Source: Mangrovibacter yixingensis
GTDB taxonomy: Bacteria; Pseudomonadota; Gammaproteobacteria; Enterobacterales; Enterobacteriaceae
DNA length: 60,748 nucleotides
Direction: 5' to 3'
NCBI RefSeq assembly: GCF_020523985.1
Contig: NZ_JAIVKM010000013.1
Span: forward strand, 1-60,748
Shown here: one piece after another, positions 47,609 through 57,357 of the stretch
Position numbering within the stretch: position 1 is the first letter of the stretch
How the letters are laid out: every line of letters begins with the position of its first letter
Translations under genes and position numbers: made by a program
Notes under the pieces: generated by a model
What the model was told of the DNA's origin: nothing
Databases searched by the model: none
The model's input: only the letters and a program-made list of their open reading frames with translations

Positions 47609-49174
47609 TCAAGATTGCATCACTGCACAAGCCTCGCTGGCCTGGTGCAGTTTCTCTGTTATCAGTTTGTCGGTAACCCGCCTGATATCCGCATCGTTGA
47701 AAAATGCGGTGACATACACCACAGGGGTTTCACCTTCGGGCAAATGAACCGTGGAGATAACCAGGTCCGGTGCCATTTGCTGGCTAACGCTTTGTACCGT
47801 GGCTGAAGACACAACCCCCACAATCTCCCAATCTGGAAATGCCCGTAAAATACGGCTTTTCAGTAAATGAGATGTCCCCACTCCTGTAGAACACACCAGT
47901 AGTACCCGTTTACGGGCAATTTGGCGTTCAATGGCGGCCTGGAAATGCACGGCTAAATACCCCACTTCATCGTCAGACACCGCCCGGGGCGTATAGCGAA
48001 TAAACACTTGTTCTACTGCTATACGTGTCAGGTAATAAATATCCGCCAGTTCAGTTTTAATATCATCCAGCAATGGATTACGAATAATAATTTGGTAGTT
48101 AAGCCGGTTAATTAGAGGCCGAATATGCACTACCAGCCCTTCATATAATTGTTGATCAAGGCTGAGTTCAGCTTTAATTAACCGTGAAAACTGCGTAACC
48201 AAATGCAATGTAATATCGCGGGCTTCATCACTGAACAACTCGGCATGTAACAGGCTACCACTCTGGTTTTCCATCACCAGCACACCGGACGAAATAATAT
48301 ACTGGTAGATAAACCACACTTCATCTTCGGGTAAGGGTAAACCAATACGTAGTTCGATCTTTGCCACCATGTTACCAGCGACAATAAATACCGGGTCTTC
48401 CACATGCGGCCGGGCAACATGGCCTGGGTTATCGAGTAAATTCCCCCTGGTGCGGCGGTGCATCATTATCAAAATATGGGTAAAAATGTTGATGTAGTAA
48501 GGTTCGCCCAGTGGGTAGGCCAGTGCTTGTTCCATCTCTTGCAACAGTGCCTGAACAAAAGCGACATCTTCCTCGCCAAAATACTGGACCAGCGCTTTAT
48601 AGCTACCAGGGTCCAGCCGTGAGTGGTTCACAGTACCTGGCTCCTGGTGGTTCATTAACCCGTTAATCAGCGCGGCCATCGCCTGGCGGACATTATTTTC
48701 ATTGCCTTTAATACGGGTGCCACTTTGGCTGCGAATCAACTGTAACCCCAGAGGGGTTATCCAGTCTTCAATGATTCTTAAGTCATTGACAATTGAAGCA
48801 TTACTAATAAAATAGCGCTCTGAAAGCTTGTTGATTGAGGTTTCTTTCGGGGTCTCGCTCAGTAACTGAGAGGCGATTTTTACCCGGCGGGCATGGCCCA
48901 TGATACCGCCAGCATCATCATTTTCACCATTGAGCTGCTGTTCCAGTTGCAGGAGGTCGGCCGTATTTTCAGCGACCAGCAAAACACCGGCACCGGCTTT
49001 TTTATCTGCCCGAACATTCCACTCAGCCAGGTAATCATTAATGATATTCAGATCACGCTGAATAGTTTTTTCTGACACAGCAAACTGTTCTGCCAAACTG
49101 AGTAACGTGGCATATTCCTGTTGCTGCAACAGGAAGCGCAATAATCTGTGTTGTCGTGAGGTAATCATTTTCAT
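47609..49174 (-). CDS. PRD-domain transcriptional regulator (BglG/MtlR class)
   Basis: 521-aa PTS-controlled regulator. Domains in order: HTH_11 (1-60), a second HTH of the Mga type (about 85-160), PRD1 (about 180-290), PRD2 (about 300-415) and an EIIB-Gat-like domain (423-500) with C428 in VLLVCSTGVGTS. Candidate phospho-histidines are H233 and H239 in PRD1 and H350 and H410 in PRD2. It lacks the C-terminal EIIA-like domain seen in MtlR. First gene of the operon; it probably activates its own operon when the PTS sugar is being transported. Confidence 0.9.
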   Translation of the reverse strand: MKMITSRQHRLLRFLLQQQEYATLLSLAEQFAVSEKTIQRDLNIINDYLAEWNVRADKKAGAGVLLVAENTADLLQLEQQLNGENDDAGGIMGHARRVKIASQLLSETPKETSINKLSERYFISNASIVNDLRIIEDWITPLGLQLIRSQSGTRIKGNENNVRQAMAALINGLMNHQEPGTVNHSRLDPGSYKALVQYFGEEDVAFVQALLQEMEQALAYPLGEPYYINIFTHILIMMHRRTRGNLLDNPGHVARPHVEDPVFIVAGNMVAKIELRIGLPLPEDEVWFIYQYIISSGVLVMENQSGSLLHAELFSDEARDITLHLVTQFSRLIKAELSLDQQLYEGLVVHIRPLINRLNYQIIIRNPLLDDIKTELADIYYLTRIAVEQVFIRYTPRAVSDDEVGYLAVHFQAAIERQIARKRVLLVCSTGVGTSHLLKSRILRAFPDWEIVGVVSSATVQSVSQQMAPDLVISTVHLPEGETPVVYVTAFFNDADIRRVTDKLITEKLHQASEACAVMQS

Positions 49175-49302
49175 TTTTTACCTTTAGTTACAGACCAGAT
49201 TAATAAATATGATTAACCGCTTAATATTTCTGGCACCGTTTCTATGAACGCCCTGTGATAATAAATATAGAGAGCCACTTGTACAGCTACAATACTAAAA
49301 AC

Positions 49303-49320
49303 TGTCCATATATCCGGACA
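49303..49320. promoter_or_regulatory. Near-palindrome upstream of the PRD regulator
   Basis: TGTCC and GGACA arms around an AT-rich core (14 of 18 positions symmetric), 130 nt upstream of the regulator start. It is a possible binding site for the PRD regulator. The rest of the 626-nt gap 49175-49801 is AT-rich and shows no further gene; GTAAG / CTTAC at 49628-49648 may be a small hairpin. Confidence 0.35.
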
Positions 49321-49801
49321 ATTAACAAACACTGGAGTAAACAGCCCATTTATTGAGAACAGATCACACTTTTGCAATTATTTTGCGTGACAGGCATCTC
49401 AATTATTAATTTTATTAACTGCCAACACAGGTAATATTATTTGTCAGTTTCATTTATCACAGTGCTTTTGTTTACAACCCTGCCAGGTACCACCACAGAC
49501 GCCGTTATAATTCAGATTTTTTGAAAGACACCAACAAATAGTTCAGTTTTCTCTCAAGCTCCTCCAGGCGTACTATCATTATTCATCAGGGCGCGTCAGG
49601 CTGCCGCTAACGCCATGTTAACCAGCAAAAAGTAAGAAGTAACTTACTGATTAAATTGGCATTGAGATAGGCATCACAGATCCCATGCCTTTTCTGGTTC
49701 AGCCATGTTAATGGCACACTTTGAGATTGACCTTAAAGAAAATGTGGATTAAAAGCCTGATTAACTTATTCAAAGGTACTGAGACTAGTTCGGGAGATAT
49801 T

Positions 49802-50401
49802 ATGCAACAAGAATTCCATGCGCTGGCTACCCAACGCCGTACCATTTATGCACTGGGCAAGACACTGCCTGTTTCTGATGATGCTGTTGTCGCACTGATT
49901 AAAGAGGCGATTCGTCAGGCCCCTTCTGCATTTAACTCACAGAGTTCTCGTGCGCTTATCCTGCTGGGTGCAGAACACACTAAATTTTGGGAACTGACCC
50001 GCGAACAACTGCGTAAAATTGTTCCGGCAGAACATTTCGCCCCGACTTCACAAAAAATTGATGGTTTTGCGGCAGCAGCCGGCTCAGTGCTGTTCTTTGA
50101 AGACCAGAATGTCGTGAAAGGCCTGCAAGAAAAGTTCGCCGCTTATGCGGACAACTTCCCGGTATGGTCTGAGCACAGCACCGGTATTGCACAATACGCC
50201 GTGTGGCTGGCGCTGGCCGAGAAAGGCATTGGTGCGAACCTGCAGCACTACAACCCGCTGGTAGACGAAGATGTACAGCGCACCTGGAACATTCCGGCAA
50301 GCTGGAAACTGCGTGCACAAATGAACTTCGGTTCTATTGAAGCACCGGCTGGCGATAAAGCGTTTATGGACGATGCCGACCGTTTCGTGGTTGCGAAATA
50401 A
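49802..50401 (+). CDS. Nitroreductase-family oxidoreductase (Frm2/TdsD-like)
   Basis: 199-aa FMN-dependent oxidoreductase. The phosphate-binding arginine is in TQRRTIYALGK (about 8-18) and FNSQSSRALIL follows (about 44-54); the family length and the GIGANLQHYNPL block (about 140-151) match the nitroreductase-like fatty-acid-repression (Frm2) branch. The start at 49802 with GGGAGAT is preferred to a longer opening. It is a single-gene unit followed by a terminator. The physiological substrate is unknown. Confidence 0.9.
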   Translation: MQQEFHALATQRRTIYALGKTLPVSDDAVVALIKEAIRQAPSAFNSQSSRALILLGAEHTKFWELTREQLRKIVPAEHFAPTSQKIDGFAAAAGSVLFFEDQNVVKGLQEKFAAYADNFPVWSEHSTGIAQYAVWLALAEKGIGANLQHYNPLVDEDVQRTWNIPASWKLRAQMNFGSIEAPAGDKAFMDDADRFVVAK

Positions 50402-50413
50402 GCCATACAGATT

Positions 50414-50447
50414 AAAAAAAATGCCCGGTCAAAAACCGGGCATTTTT
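50414..50447. terminator. Terminator between nitroreductase gene and yicI
   Basis: Perfect 12-bp stem AAAAATGCCCGG / CCGGGCATTTTT, flanked by A and T runs, between convergent genes. Confidence 0.9.
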
Positions 50448-50467
50448 GTATCGGCGCAAGCCGCAAA

Positions 50468-52789
50468 TCAGTAATGCACCACCAGCGATGACGCGCCAGA
50501 AGCCGGGCGAACCACCAGCCCCCATTCACTGTTCTGGCTTTCCCCCTGCTGCACCGCTTTTACCTGGTGAACATTGCGCAGGCAAAGGTGCCAGTTACGG
50601 GCATCCCCTTCGCCATGCACCTGTAACGTGCCGCCTTCACGTTTTACCCGCAAGGTAAACAGAGTACGGCCATCCTGAGCGGGCACTTCACACACAGCTT
50701 CACGCCCATCATCCAGGTTAAACAACTGGAATGCCGTGCCTTCATGCCAGGCGTAATCCGGTTTCTGGTCGTTATTACCCAGTGCCAGTAATGTGTTATC
50801 GCGCACATACACCGGCAGGCTCATGACATCATGGCGCTGTTTATGCCAGCCTCCAGCCAGTTCATCGTTATGCCATAAATGGGTCCAGCGCCCTGCTGGC
50901 AGGTAAAACGCCACATCGCCCTGCTCACTGAATACCGGTGCCACCAGCAAACTGTCTCCCAGCATGTACTGGCGGTCGAGATAGTCACAGCCTGGGTCAT
51001 CCGGGAAGTCCAGCATCATGGCGCGCATAACCGGTGTGCCGCATTCGTGGGCCAGCACCGCCTGGCGGTATAAATACGGCATTAAACGGCATTTAAGCTG
51101 GGTAAAATGGCGCACGACATCGCAGGCTTCGTCGTCGTAGGCCCATGGTACACGGTAAGATTTGCTGCCATGCAGGCGGCTGTGGCTGGAAAGCAGGCCG
51201 AACGCACACCAGCGTTTGTACACATCAGCCGGAGCTGTGTTTTCAAAGCCGCCAATATCATGGCTCCAGAACCCAAAACCCGACAGGCCAATCGATAAGC
51301 CGCCCCGTAAACTTTCGGCCATAGATTCATAATTGGCGTAGCAATCGCCGCCCCAGTGCACTGGGAACTGTTGCGCACCAACCGAAGCGGAACGGGCAAA
51401 TAACACCGCCTCTTCTTCACCCACGGTATCTTTGAGTGCCTGCCACACCAGGGCGTTATACAAGAAAGCGTAGTGGTTGTGCATTTTCTGTGGGTCGGAG
51501 CCATCATGCCAGGCGACATCCACCGGAATACGCTCGCCGAAATCGGTTTTGAAGCAGTCCACACCCATCGCCACCAGGCGCTTCAGGTGCCCGGCATACC
51601 AGGTGCAGGCATCCGGGTTGGTGAAATCCACAATGCCCTGGCCTGGCTGCCATTTATCCCACTGCCATACGCTGCCATCGGGGCGTTTGAGTAAGTACCC
51701 TTTCTCTTTGCCTTCGGCAAACAGCGGCGATTTCTGGCCGATATAGGGGTTGATCCACACGCAGATTTTCAGCCCGCGCGCTTTCAGGCGGGCCAGCATG
51801 CCTTCCGGGTCCGGGAATGTCGCCGGGTCCCATTCGAAATCACACCACTGGAATGCTTTCATCCAGAAGCAGTCGAAGTGGAACACATGCAGCGGCAACT
51901 GGCGTTCTGCCATGCCATCAATAAAGCGGTTAACAGTGGCTTCATCGTAATTGGTGGTGAACGACGTGGTGAGCCACAGGCCAAAGGACCAGGCCGGGGG
52001 CAGCGCCGGGCGGCCAGTAAAGCGAGTGTAACGGTCCAGCACCGCTTTGGGTGTGGGGCCGTCAATCACAAAGTATTCCAGGTATTCCCCTTCCACACTG
52101 AACTGTACTTTGGAGACTTTTTCAGAGCCCACTTCGAACGAGACATTTTCCGGGTGATTCACCAGAACGCCGTAGCCTTTGTTGGTGAGCCAGAATGGGA
52201 TATTTTTATAGGCCTGTTCTGTGCTGGTGCCACCATCGCGGTTCCAGGTTTCTACAGACTGCCCATTGCGCACCAGAGCCGTAAAACGTTCACCCAGGCC
52301 GTACACCGTTTCGCCCACGCCCAGGTCGAGGCGCTCAAACATGTAGTTTTTGCCGCTGTTAGCATCCTGCACATAGCCATTATTTTTCACCTGGCTGCCA
52401 GTGATCCGTTCACCATCACGCAGGAAATCCAGCGCCCAAAACTCACCTTTACTTACCCGCACGCTGAGGTTGCCGCTGGTCAGCATGGCGCAGGTTTCAC
52501 TGTTTTCGATGGTGACGGGCGTTGAGCTGTCTGCCTGTAACGGGTAATCGGGGCCACGCACCACGCCCCCCTGAAAGTGTTCAATACGAACGCCAATAAT
52601 GCCGGTTTGTGGCGAGAAGAAACGCAGAGTGAACAACGGGGTATCCAGCTGCCAGGCACGCTCACGCACATCCCGAGGTGCGGCGTACACCACCAGTTCA
52701 TTGCCCTGCTGCTGTGCCTCAAATACTTGTAGCGGGTGAATAAGGGCAAGGCCCGGCTGAATCAGCCAGTTACCGTCACTGATTTTCAT
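50468..52789 (-). CDS. yicI: Alpha-xylosidase YicI (GH31)
   Basis: GH31 alpha-xylosidase releasing xylose from isoprimeverose and related alpha-xylosides. 773 aa (E. coli 772). The nucleophile D416 (CFKTDFGE) and acid/base D482 ([10 protein letters not shown]) fall at the E. coli positions. The N-terminal beta-sandwich (about 1-245), barrel (246-585) and C-terminal domains are complete. It follows yicJ with a 4-nt overlap (ATGA), so transporter and enzyme are one operon. Confidence 0.97.
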   Translation of the reverse strand: MKISDGNWLIQPGLALIHPLQVFEAQQQGNELVVYAAPRDVRERAWQLDTPLFTLRFFSPQTGIIGVRIEHFQGGVVRGPDYPLQADSSTPVTIENSETCAMLTSGNLSVRVSKGEFWALDFLRDGERITGSQVKNNGYVQDANSGKNYMFERLDLGVGETVYGLGERFTALVRNGQSVETWNRDGGTSTEQAYKNIPFWLTNKGYGVLVNHPENVSFEVGSEKVSKVQFSVEGEYLEYFVIDGPTPKAVLDRYTRFTGRPALPPAWSFGLWLTTSFTTNYDEATVNRFIDGMAERQLPLHVFHFDCFWMKAFQWCDFEWDPATFPDPEGMLARLKARGLKICVWINPYIGQKSPLFAEGKEKGYLLKRPDGSVWQWDKWQPGQGIVDFTNPDACTWYAGHLKRLVAMGVDCFKTDFGERIPVDVAWHDGSDPQKMHNHYAFLYNALVWQALKDTVGEEEAVLFARSASVGAQQFPVHWGGDCYANYESMAESLRGGLSIGLSGFGFWSHDIGGFENTAPADVYKRWCAFGLLSSHSRLHGSKSYRVPWAYDDEACDVVRHFTQLKCRLMPYLYRQAVLAHECGTPVMRAMMLDFPDDPGCDYLDRQYMLGDSLLVAPVFSEQGDVAFYLPAGRWTHLWHNDELAGGWHKQRHDVMSLPVYVRDNTLLALGNNDQKPDYAWHEGTAFQLFNLDDGREAVCEVPAQDGRTLFTLRVKREGGTLQVHGEGDARNWHLCLRNVHQVKAVQQGESQNSEWGLVVRPASGASSLVVHY

Positions 52790-54195
52790 GACTCAATCCT
52801 CTTAACTTGGTGTGGTTCAGACACCGGCACATCCAGAAACGCTTGTTGGTTATCGCGCTCACTTTGTGCCAGTTCAGCGAGTATTTTTTTCAGGAAAGGG
52901 GTTGTCAGGGTGTAATAGCGTTTTGCCACTACCGCGCTAATCAGGTAGCAGACTGCGGGCACCAGGGTAAACAGGCCAATAATGATAGAAAGCGTGGCAC
53001 TGTTTTGCGCGGTGGCTCCAGCACTGTAGCCGCCAAAGGCCAGCAACCAGCCAATTATCGCGCCGCCAATCGCCAGGCCCAGTTTCAGCACAAACAAGGT
53101 GCCGGCAAAGCTGATGCCAGTCAGGCGTTTACCATTCTGCCATTCACCGTAATCAACGGTATCAGACATCATCACCCACTGGATTGGGGTAACGAGCTGG
53201 TGCAGCACACCAATAACAGCAATCAGAATGAACATCGTCGCGGTTTCATGCATCGGTACAAAAAACATCCCCGCACTTACCACACACAGCGCTGCGTTGG
53301 TTAACCAGAACACCTGCACTTTGCACATCAAACTGGTCAGGGGTTTTGCCAGAGCACTGCCGAGTAAATTGCCCACGCAATAAGTGGTGAGGAACAGGGC
53401 AAACACACCGGGCTTGCCCATTATCCAGGTGACGTAATACATCATCGCCCCGCCACGTACCGCCACGGCAAGGATATTGAGAATGGTCAGCGCACCTACA
53501 ATACGCCACTGGTCATTTTTCAGGATGTCGCGCAGGTCTACACGCATTGGCGTGGTATTCGGTGGGGTTTCAACACGTTCTTTTGTGCTCCAGAAGCAAA
53601 ACAGGAACATCAAAATAGCCACTACAGACAGCACGGCAATACCGCCCTGGAAACCCAGCGCTTTATTATCGCCACCAATCAGTGTGACCAGCGGCATCAT
53701 TAACACCGTAGACAACATGCCGCCCGCGGTTGCCAGCACAAACCGCCAGGATTGCAGGGAGATACGTTGGTCCGGGTCATTGGTGATAACCCCACCCAGT
53801 GCGCAATAAGGAATATTCACAACGGTATACATCAGTGTGAGCAGGGTGTAAGTCACGGCGGCATAGATCATTTTGCCGTTCATCGACAAATCTGGCGCGC
53901 TATAGGCAAACACACAGACAATGCCAAACGGCAGTGCACCCCATAAAATCCATGGGCGGAACTTACCGGAACGGCTACGGGTGCGGTCTGCTATCAGCCC
54001 CATGCACGGGTCAGACACCGCATCCAGCGCACGCGCCAAAAGGAACATGGTGCCAACAAAAGCGGCAGGTAACCCAAAAATATCGGTATAAAAAAACATC
54101 ATGTACAACATGACGTTATCAAAGACGATATGGCTGGCAGCATCGCCCAGCCCATAACCGAATTTCTCTTTAAGAGATAAAACCTGACTGTTCAT
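52786..54195 (-). CDS. yicJ: GPH-family glycoside transporter YicJ
   Basis: Cation-coupled glycoside/pentoside/hexuronide symporter with twelve helices, 469 aa. The N-terminal block [20 protein letters not shown] and the [14 protein letters not shown] sequence are GPH-typical. It probably imports alpha-xylosyl oligosaccharides for YicI. GAGG lies about 10 nt before the ATG. The promoter should be in 54196-54436, but no operator is evident there. Confidence 0.95.
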   Translation of the reverse strand: MNSQVLSLKEKFGYGLGDAASHIVFDNVMLYMMFFYTDIFGLPAAFVGTMFLLARALDAVSDPCMGLIADRTRSRSGKFRPWILWGALPFGIVCVFAYSAPDLSMNGKMIYAAVTYTLLTLMYTVVNIPYCALGGVITNDPDQRISLQSWRFVLATAGGMLSTVLMMPLVTLIGGDNKALGFQGGIAVLSVVAILMFLFCFWSTKERVETPPNTTPMRVDLRDILKNDQWRIVGALTILNILAVAVRGGAMMYYVTWIMGKPGVFALFLTTYCVGNLLGSALAKPLTSLMCKVQVFWLTNAALCVVSAGMFFVPMHETATMFILIAVIGVLHQLVTPIQWVMMSDTVDYGEWQNGKRLTGISFAGTLFVLKLGLAIGGAIIGWLLAFGGYSAGATAQNSATLSIIIGLFTLVPAVCYLISAVVAKRYYTLTTPFLKKILAELAQSERDNQQAFLDVPVSEPHQVKRIES

Positions 54196-54436
54196 TATGT
54201 GTTTTCCTCAGGCCAGCAGAGACAGAAGTAAAGTGTTCTGTTGCCGTTTTAGAAGATTCCGAACAGTGGTTGTATTGTTTTTTCTGGTAATGGAATTACG
54301 TTTCTTGTTTTCTGTGATCTGCGCAACCTGTTGACCAGGAAGCAAGATTTCAATTTATTTCAGGCCAGGCGGGGCCTGCGTTGTGGTGGGTTTGCGCTAA
54401 GTGGTTCGCAGGGAAGAAAATATTTTCGTCAGGGGA

Positions 54437-54464
54437 TTTTCAGAGTCTTTAAAAGGGTTATAAT
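54437..54464 (+). promoter_or_regulatory. selC promoter
   Basis: TTTTCA (54437-54442), 16-nt spacer and consensus TATAAT (54459-54464). It is followed by a GCGCGCGC discriminator typical of stable-RNA promoters; transcription should start near 54471. Confidence 0.75.
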
Positions 54465-54493
54465 GCGCGCGCATCCATGTAGCAATCGATGCA

Positions 54494-54588
54494 GGAAGAT
54501 CGTCGTTTCCGGTGAAACGGCTGGACTTCAAATCCAGATGGGGCCGCCAGCGGTCCTGGGCAGGTTCGACTCCTGTGATCTTCCGCCA
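54494..54588 (+). tRNA. selC: tRNA-Sec (UCA anticodon)
   Basis: 95-nt tRNA with the 8-bp acceptor stem (GGAAGATC / GATCTTCC), long variable arm and encoded CCA typical of bacterial selenocysteine tRNA. The anticodon loop reads CTTCAAA with anticodon TCA. It differs from E. coli selC at only a few stem positions (including a compensatory pair GTTTC / GAAAC). It decodes the UGA of fdoG in this same window. Its 3' end is the attachment site of the satellite that follows and remains intact. Confidence 0.98.
54563..54588 (+). other. attL of the P4-like satellite (3' end of selC)
   Basis: P4-type integrases recombine in the last ~20 nt of a tRNA gene; the selC T-arm/acceptor end GGTTCGACTCCTGTGATC lies here, 160 nt before the integrase start. 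The matching attR copy should lie right of the window. Exact core length cannot be defined from one end. Confidence 0.65.
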
Positions 54589-54711
54589 TCAGTCTTCCGG
54601 GCAAGTCCTCAGAACTCCATAAAATCCTTTATTTTCAAGTGAATCAGCACATATCACGTCCGGGATAGTCCGAGACGATTTCCCTAAATCCGGGAAATTT
54701 ATGTATAGTAA

Positions 54712-54734
54712 TGTGTATAAAATTTTTATACACA
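54712..54734. promoter_or_regulatory. Palindrome at the int promoter
   Basis: A 23-nt palindrome TGTGTATAAAA-T-TTTTATACACA lies just before int; a further TATACACAT half-site overlaps the int start codon (54744-54752). It probably includes the int -10 and may bind integrase or an excisionase, giving autoregulation. There is no clear ribosome site before the int ATG. Confidence 0.55.
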
Positions 54735-54750
54735 TTTTTCACGTATACAC

Positions 54751-55917
54751 ATGGCTCTTTCAGACATACAAATCAAACGCGCAAAACCACAAGACAAACC
54801 CTACACACTGAACGACGGGCAAGGGCTATCAATACTCATCAAACCAGATGGTTCGAAAGGATGGCGTTTTCGCTTCCGTTTCGCCGGGAAAGCCAGACTC
54901 ATGTCCTTCGGTAGCTATGCGTTAGTCAGCCTTGCAGAAGCCCGTGAGAAACGCGAGATTGCCCGTAAACAAGTCGCAAATGGTATTGATCCCGTTGAGG
55001 AGAAAAAAGAGCAGAAAATTGCACAGAAACTCTCAACAGAAAACTCATTTGAATCAGTAAGCCGTGAATGGCATGCAACTAAAGCAGACCGCTGGACAGT
55101 GGCCTACCGTGAAGAAATCATAAAAACGTTTGAGCAAGACGTTTTCCCCTTCATAGGTAAACAGCCAATTGGTGAGATTAAACCTCTGGAGTTACTGGAG
55201 GTGCTGCGCCGCATAGAAAAACGTGGTGCGCTGGAGAAAACACGTAAAGTACGCCAACGATGTGGAGAAGTGTTTCGCTATGCCATCATTACTGGCCGGG
55301 CTGAATATAACCCAGCGCCTGATTTAGCTATCGCACTGGCCGTTCCCAAGCAAAAAAACCATCCTTTCCTTTCTGCCGAAGAATTACCTCATTTTGTTCG
55401 GGATCTCGAAGCCTATACCGGCAGCATTATCACAAAGAATGCGACAAAGATTGTGATGCTTACCGGTGTCAGAACGCAGGAAATGCGTTTTGCTACCTGG
55501 GACGAAGTGGATTTAGAGAAAGGTGTCTGGGAAATACCAGCAGAACGGATGAAGATGCGCAGGCCTCATCTTGTACCGCTCTCTACTCAGGTGATTGAGT
55601 TATTCAGACAACTGAAACCTATCACAGGGCACTACCCTTACATTTTTATTGGCAGAAACAACCGCAGTAAGCCAATATCTAAAGAAAGCGTGTCACAGGT
55701 GATTGAGTTACTGGGCTATAAAGGACGTGCAACAGGTCACGGATTTAGGCATACCATGTCGACCATACTGCACGAGCAAGGTTTTGAGAGTGCCTGGATT
55801 GAGATGCAATTAGCGCATGCGGATAAGAATGCTATAAGGGGAGTATATAACCATGCTTTATATCTTGAACAAAGAAGAGAAATGATGCAGTGGTATGCTT
55901 CTTTACTATATAAATAG
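54751..55917 (+). CDS. int: P4-type tyrosine integrase
   Basis: 388-aa site-specific recombinase. N-terminal arm-binding DUF4102 (about 1-95), SAM-like core-binding (about 98-190), catalytic domain (about 205-380). The catalytic set is R241 (GVRTQEMRF), H330 and R333 (GHGFRHTM), H356 (LAHADK) and Y366 (GVYNHA); all present, so it should be active. It lies directly after selC, as in other selC islands, and begins the satellite. Confidence 0.96.
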   Translation: MALSDIQIKRAKPQDKPYTLNDGQGLSILIKPDGSKGWRFRFRFAGKARLMSFGSYALVSLAEAREKREIARKQVANGIDPVEEKKEQKIAQKLSTENSFESVSREWHATKADRWTVAYREEIIKTFEQDVFPFIGKQPIGEIKPLELLEVLRRIEKRGALEKTRKVRQRCGEVFRYAIITGRAEYNPAPDLAIALAVPKQKNHPFLSAEELPHFVRDLEAYTGSIITKNATKIVMLTGVRTQEMRFATWDEVDLEKGVWEIPAERMKMRRPHLVPLSTQVIELFRQLKPITGHYPYIFIGRNNRSKPISKESVSQVIELLGYKGRATGHGFRHTMSTILHEQGFESAWIEMQLAHADKNAIRGVYNHALYLEQRREMMQWYASLLYK

Positions 55918-55951
55918 TCTTTGGATTGAAAATTTTAGAGGTAATGATTTC

Positions 55952-56434
55952 ATGGAATTAAAAGAGAAGATAGATATTTATAAACTCTGTGTTGATATGG
56001 CAGATAAAACTAGTGAGCGTAGACTAAAGACTAATGCATTCATTATAGCAATTAACACGGGTCTTATATCACTCAATAGCTACCTATCAACTTTGGGGTT
56101 ATCACAAACCGCATGGAACTCCATTATATGTCTTGTATGCATCATAGTAAATCTGTACTGGATTTTTCTAGTTTCAACATACAGAAAAATAAACGAAGCG
56201 AAATATCAAATAATAAACAAAATAGAAAGTGACAATAATTTTCCTTTCAAGCCATTTAATGAAGAGTATGACCACACTAAATCAAAGCGTTATTTTAATT
56301 TAACTTCAATTGAACGTCTAATTCCCATAACCCTTATTATTCTGAACATGGCTATAATATTATTTACATTTAATTCGGAAACCAAACCCACTCCACAGAC
56401 GACAATAATAAATATTATTTCTGAAAGGACTTAA
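55952..56434 (+). CDS. RipA-like small membrane protein
   Basis: 160-aa protein with three hydrophobic segments (about 27-48, 54-75 and 124-143) and an amphipathic N-terminus (MELKEKIDIYKLCVDMADKT). This layout fits the RipA family of small octameric membrane proteins often encoded near integrases and defence genes; the match is by architecture and remembered family features, not alignment. It is AT-rich relative to the chromosome, 34 nt after int, and convergent with the retron RT gene, whose end it overlaps by 4 nt. Its role in the island is unknown. Confidence 0.6.
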   Translation: MELKEKIDIYKLCVDMADKTSERRLKTNAFIIAINTGLISLNSYLSTLGLSQTAWNSIICLVCIIVNLYWIFLVSTYRKINEAKYQIINKIESDNNFPFKPFNEEYDHTKSKRYFNLTSIERLIPITLIILNMAIILFTFNSETKPTPQTTIINIISERT

Positions 56435-57357
56435 TTAGATTTAAGTATGGCATTTATCGTATCAACGCCATACTTTATTGTCATCGAATTTATAAATGTA
56501 GTCTCAATATGCTTTGCATAAGAAAGGTACCCTTTCAATTTATAAACATCCTCAGCATTCAACTTATTAAGTGTATAATGATGTATTAAACTACTAATCA
56601 TTCTTTTATTTTTCCGACCCAGTGACAATTGACCGTCATTGTTTATAACTATTCCTGTGACTCGGCGACTCACAGATTTTGATGTATAGATTGTTTTTTT
56701 ATCATTCAGCCTTAAATGCGGCGACGGTATTTTCCGTAAAATTTTGATTATGCTTTTTTGAAAGCCTATAAGTTTCCCTTTCTCATTGCATGAAAACGTT
56801 AGATCATCCGCATATCTTGTATAGGTAATACCCTCTTTGTTACATAGTTCTGTAACTTTCACGTCAAATTCGTAAAGAACAGCATTTGAAATGAGCGGCG
56901 AACTTGGGGCACCAACACTTAAAGTAAGGCCACTTTTTTTCGTTTTTTTATAAAAAAATATTTTATCAATTAATAAAAGGTTAAATGTATTATTTTCAAA
57001 GCCGTTTTTTATTAAGACGCGTCGTAAATCACTGGGTTTTATGCTATTGAAAAAATTTGAGAAATCTAACTTAAGAAAATATTCATTTCTTTTGTGTTTT
57101 TGCGCATTTTCTTTGATGCTTTTCCCTTTGACATATGCAAATGCACTTTCATGAATTGGTAAAAAATCAGCTATTTTTTCAATGATAATTCGTTGCATAA
57201 CCTTCAACTCACGTGAAGGTTGAGCAATTTCACGAACGCCACCACTATTTTTTGGTAAATAATACTTTTTATAGCGATATGGTGCTGTATTAATAAAAAC
57301 CATAACGTTAGGTGATGGAAGCAGGGTCTTTTTAGAAATAATATCAATTATGTTCAT
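56431..57357 (-). CDS. Retron reverse transcriptase
   Basis: 308-aa retron RT that would copy the msd part of the neighbouring ncRNA into msDNA. Motifs in order: QPSRELK (46-52), retron-specific NAxxH (NAQKH, 84-88), LDFSNFF (98-104), GAPSSPLISN (149-158), catalytic YADD (182-185) and the retron VTG (233-235). All hallmarks of a functional retron RT are present. It overlaps the effector gene by 14 nt and is the last gene of the ncRNA-effector-RT unit. AT-rich, unlike the chromosome, a sign of transfer. Confidence 0.95.
   Translation of the reverse strand: MNIIDIISKKTLLPSPNVMVFINTAPYRYKKYYLPKNSGGVREIAQPSRELKVMQRIIIEKIADFLPIHESAFAYVKGKSIKENAQKHKRNEYFLKLDFSNFFNSIKPSDLRRVLIKNGFENNTFNLLLIDKIFFYKKTKKSGLTLSVGAPSSPLISNAVLYEFDVKVTELCNKEGITYTRYADDLTFSCNEKGKLIGFQKSIIKILRKIPSPHLRLNDKKTIYTSKSVSRRVTGIVINNDGQLSLGRKNKRMISSLIHHYTLNKLNAEDVYKLKGYLSYAKHIETTFINSMTIKYGVDTINAILKSN

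Noticed and set aside
49175-49801. A missed gene in the 626-nt gap before the nitroreductase
   Set aside because: No frame with a ribosome site or recognisable protein features was seen on either strand; composition is AT-rich intergenic.
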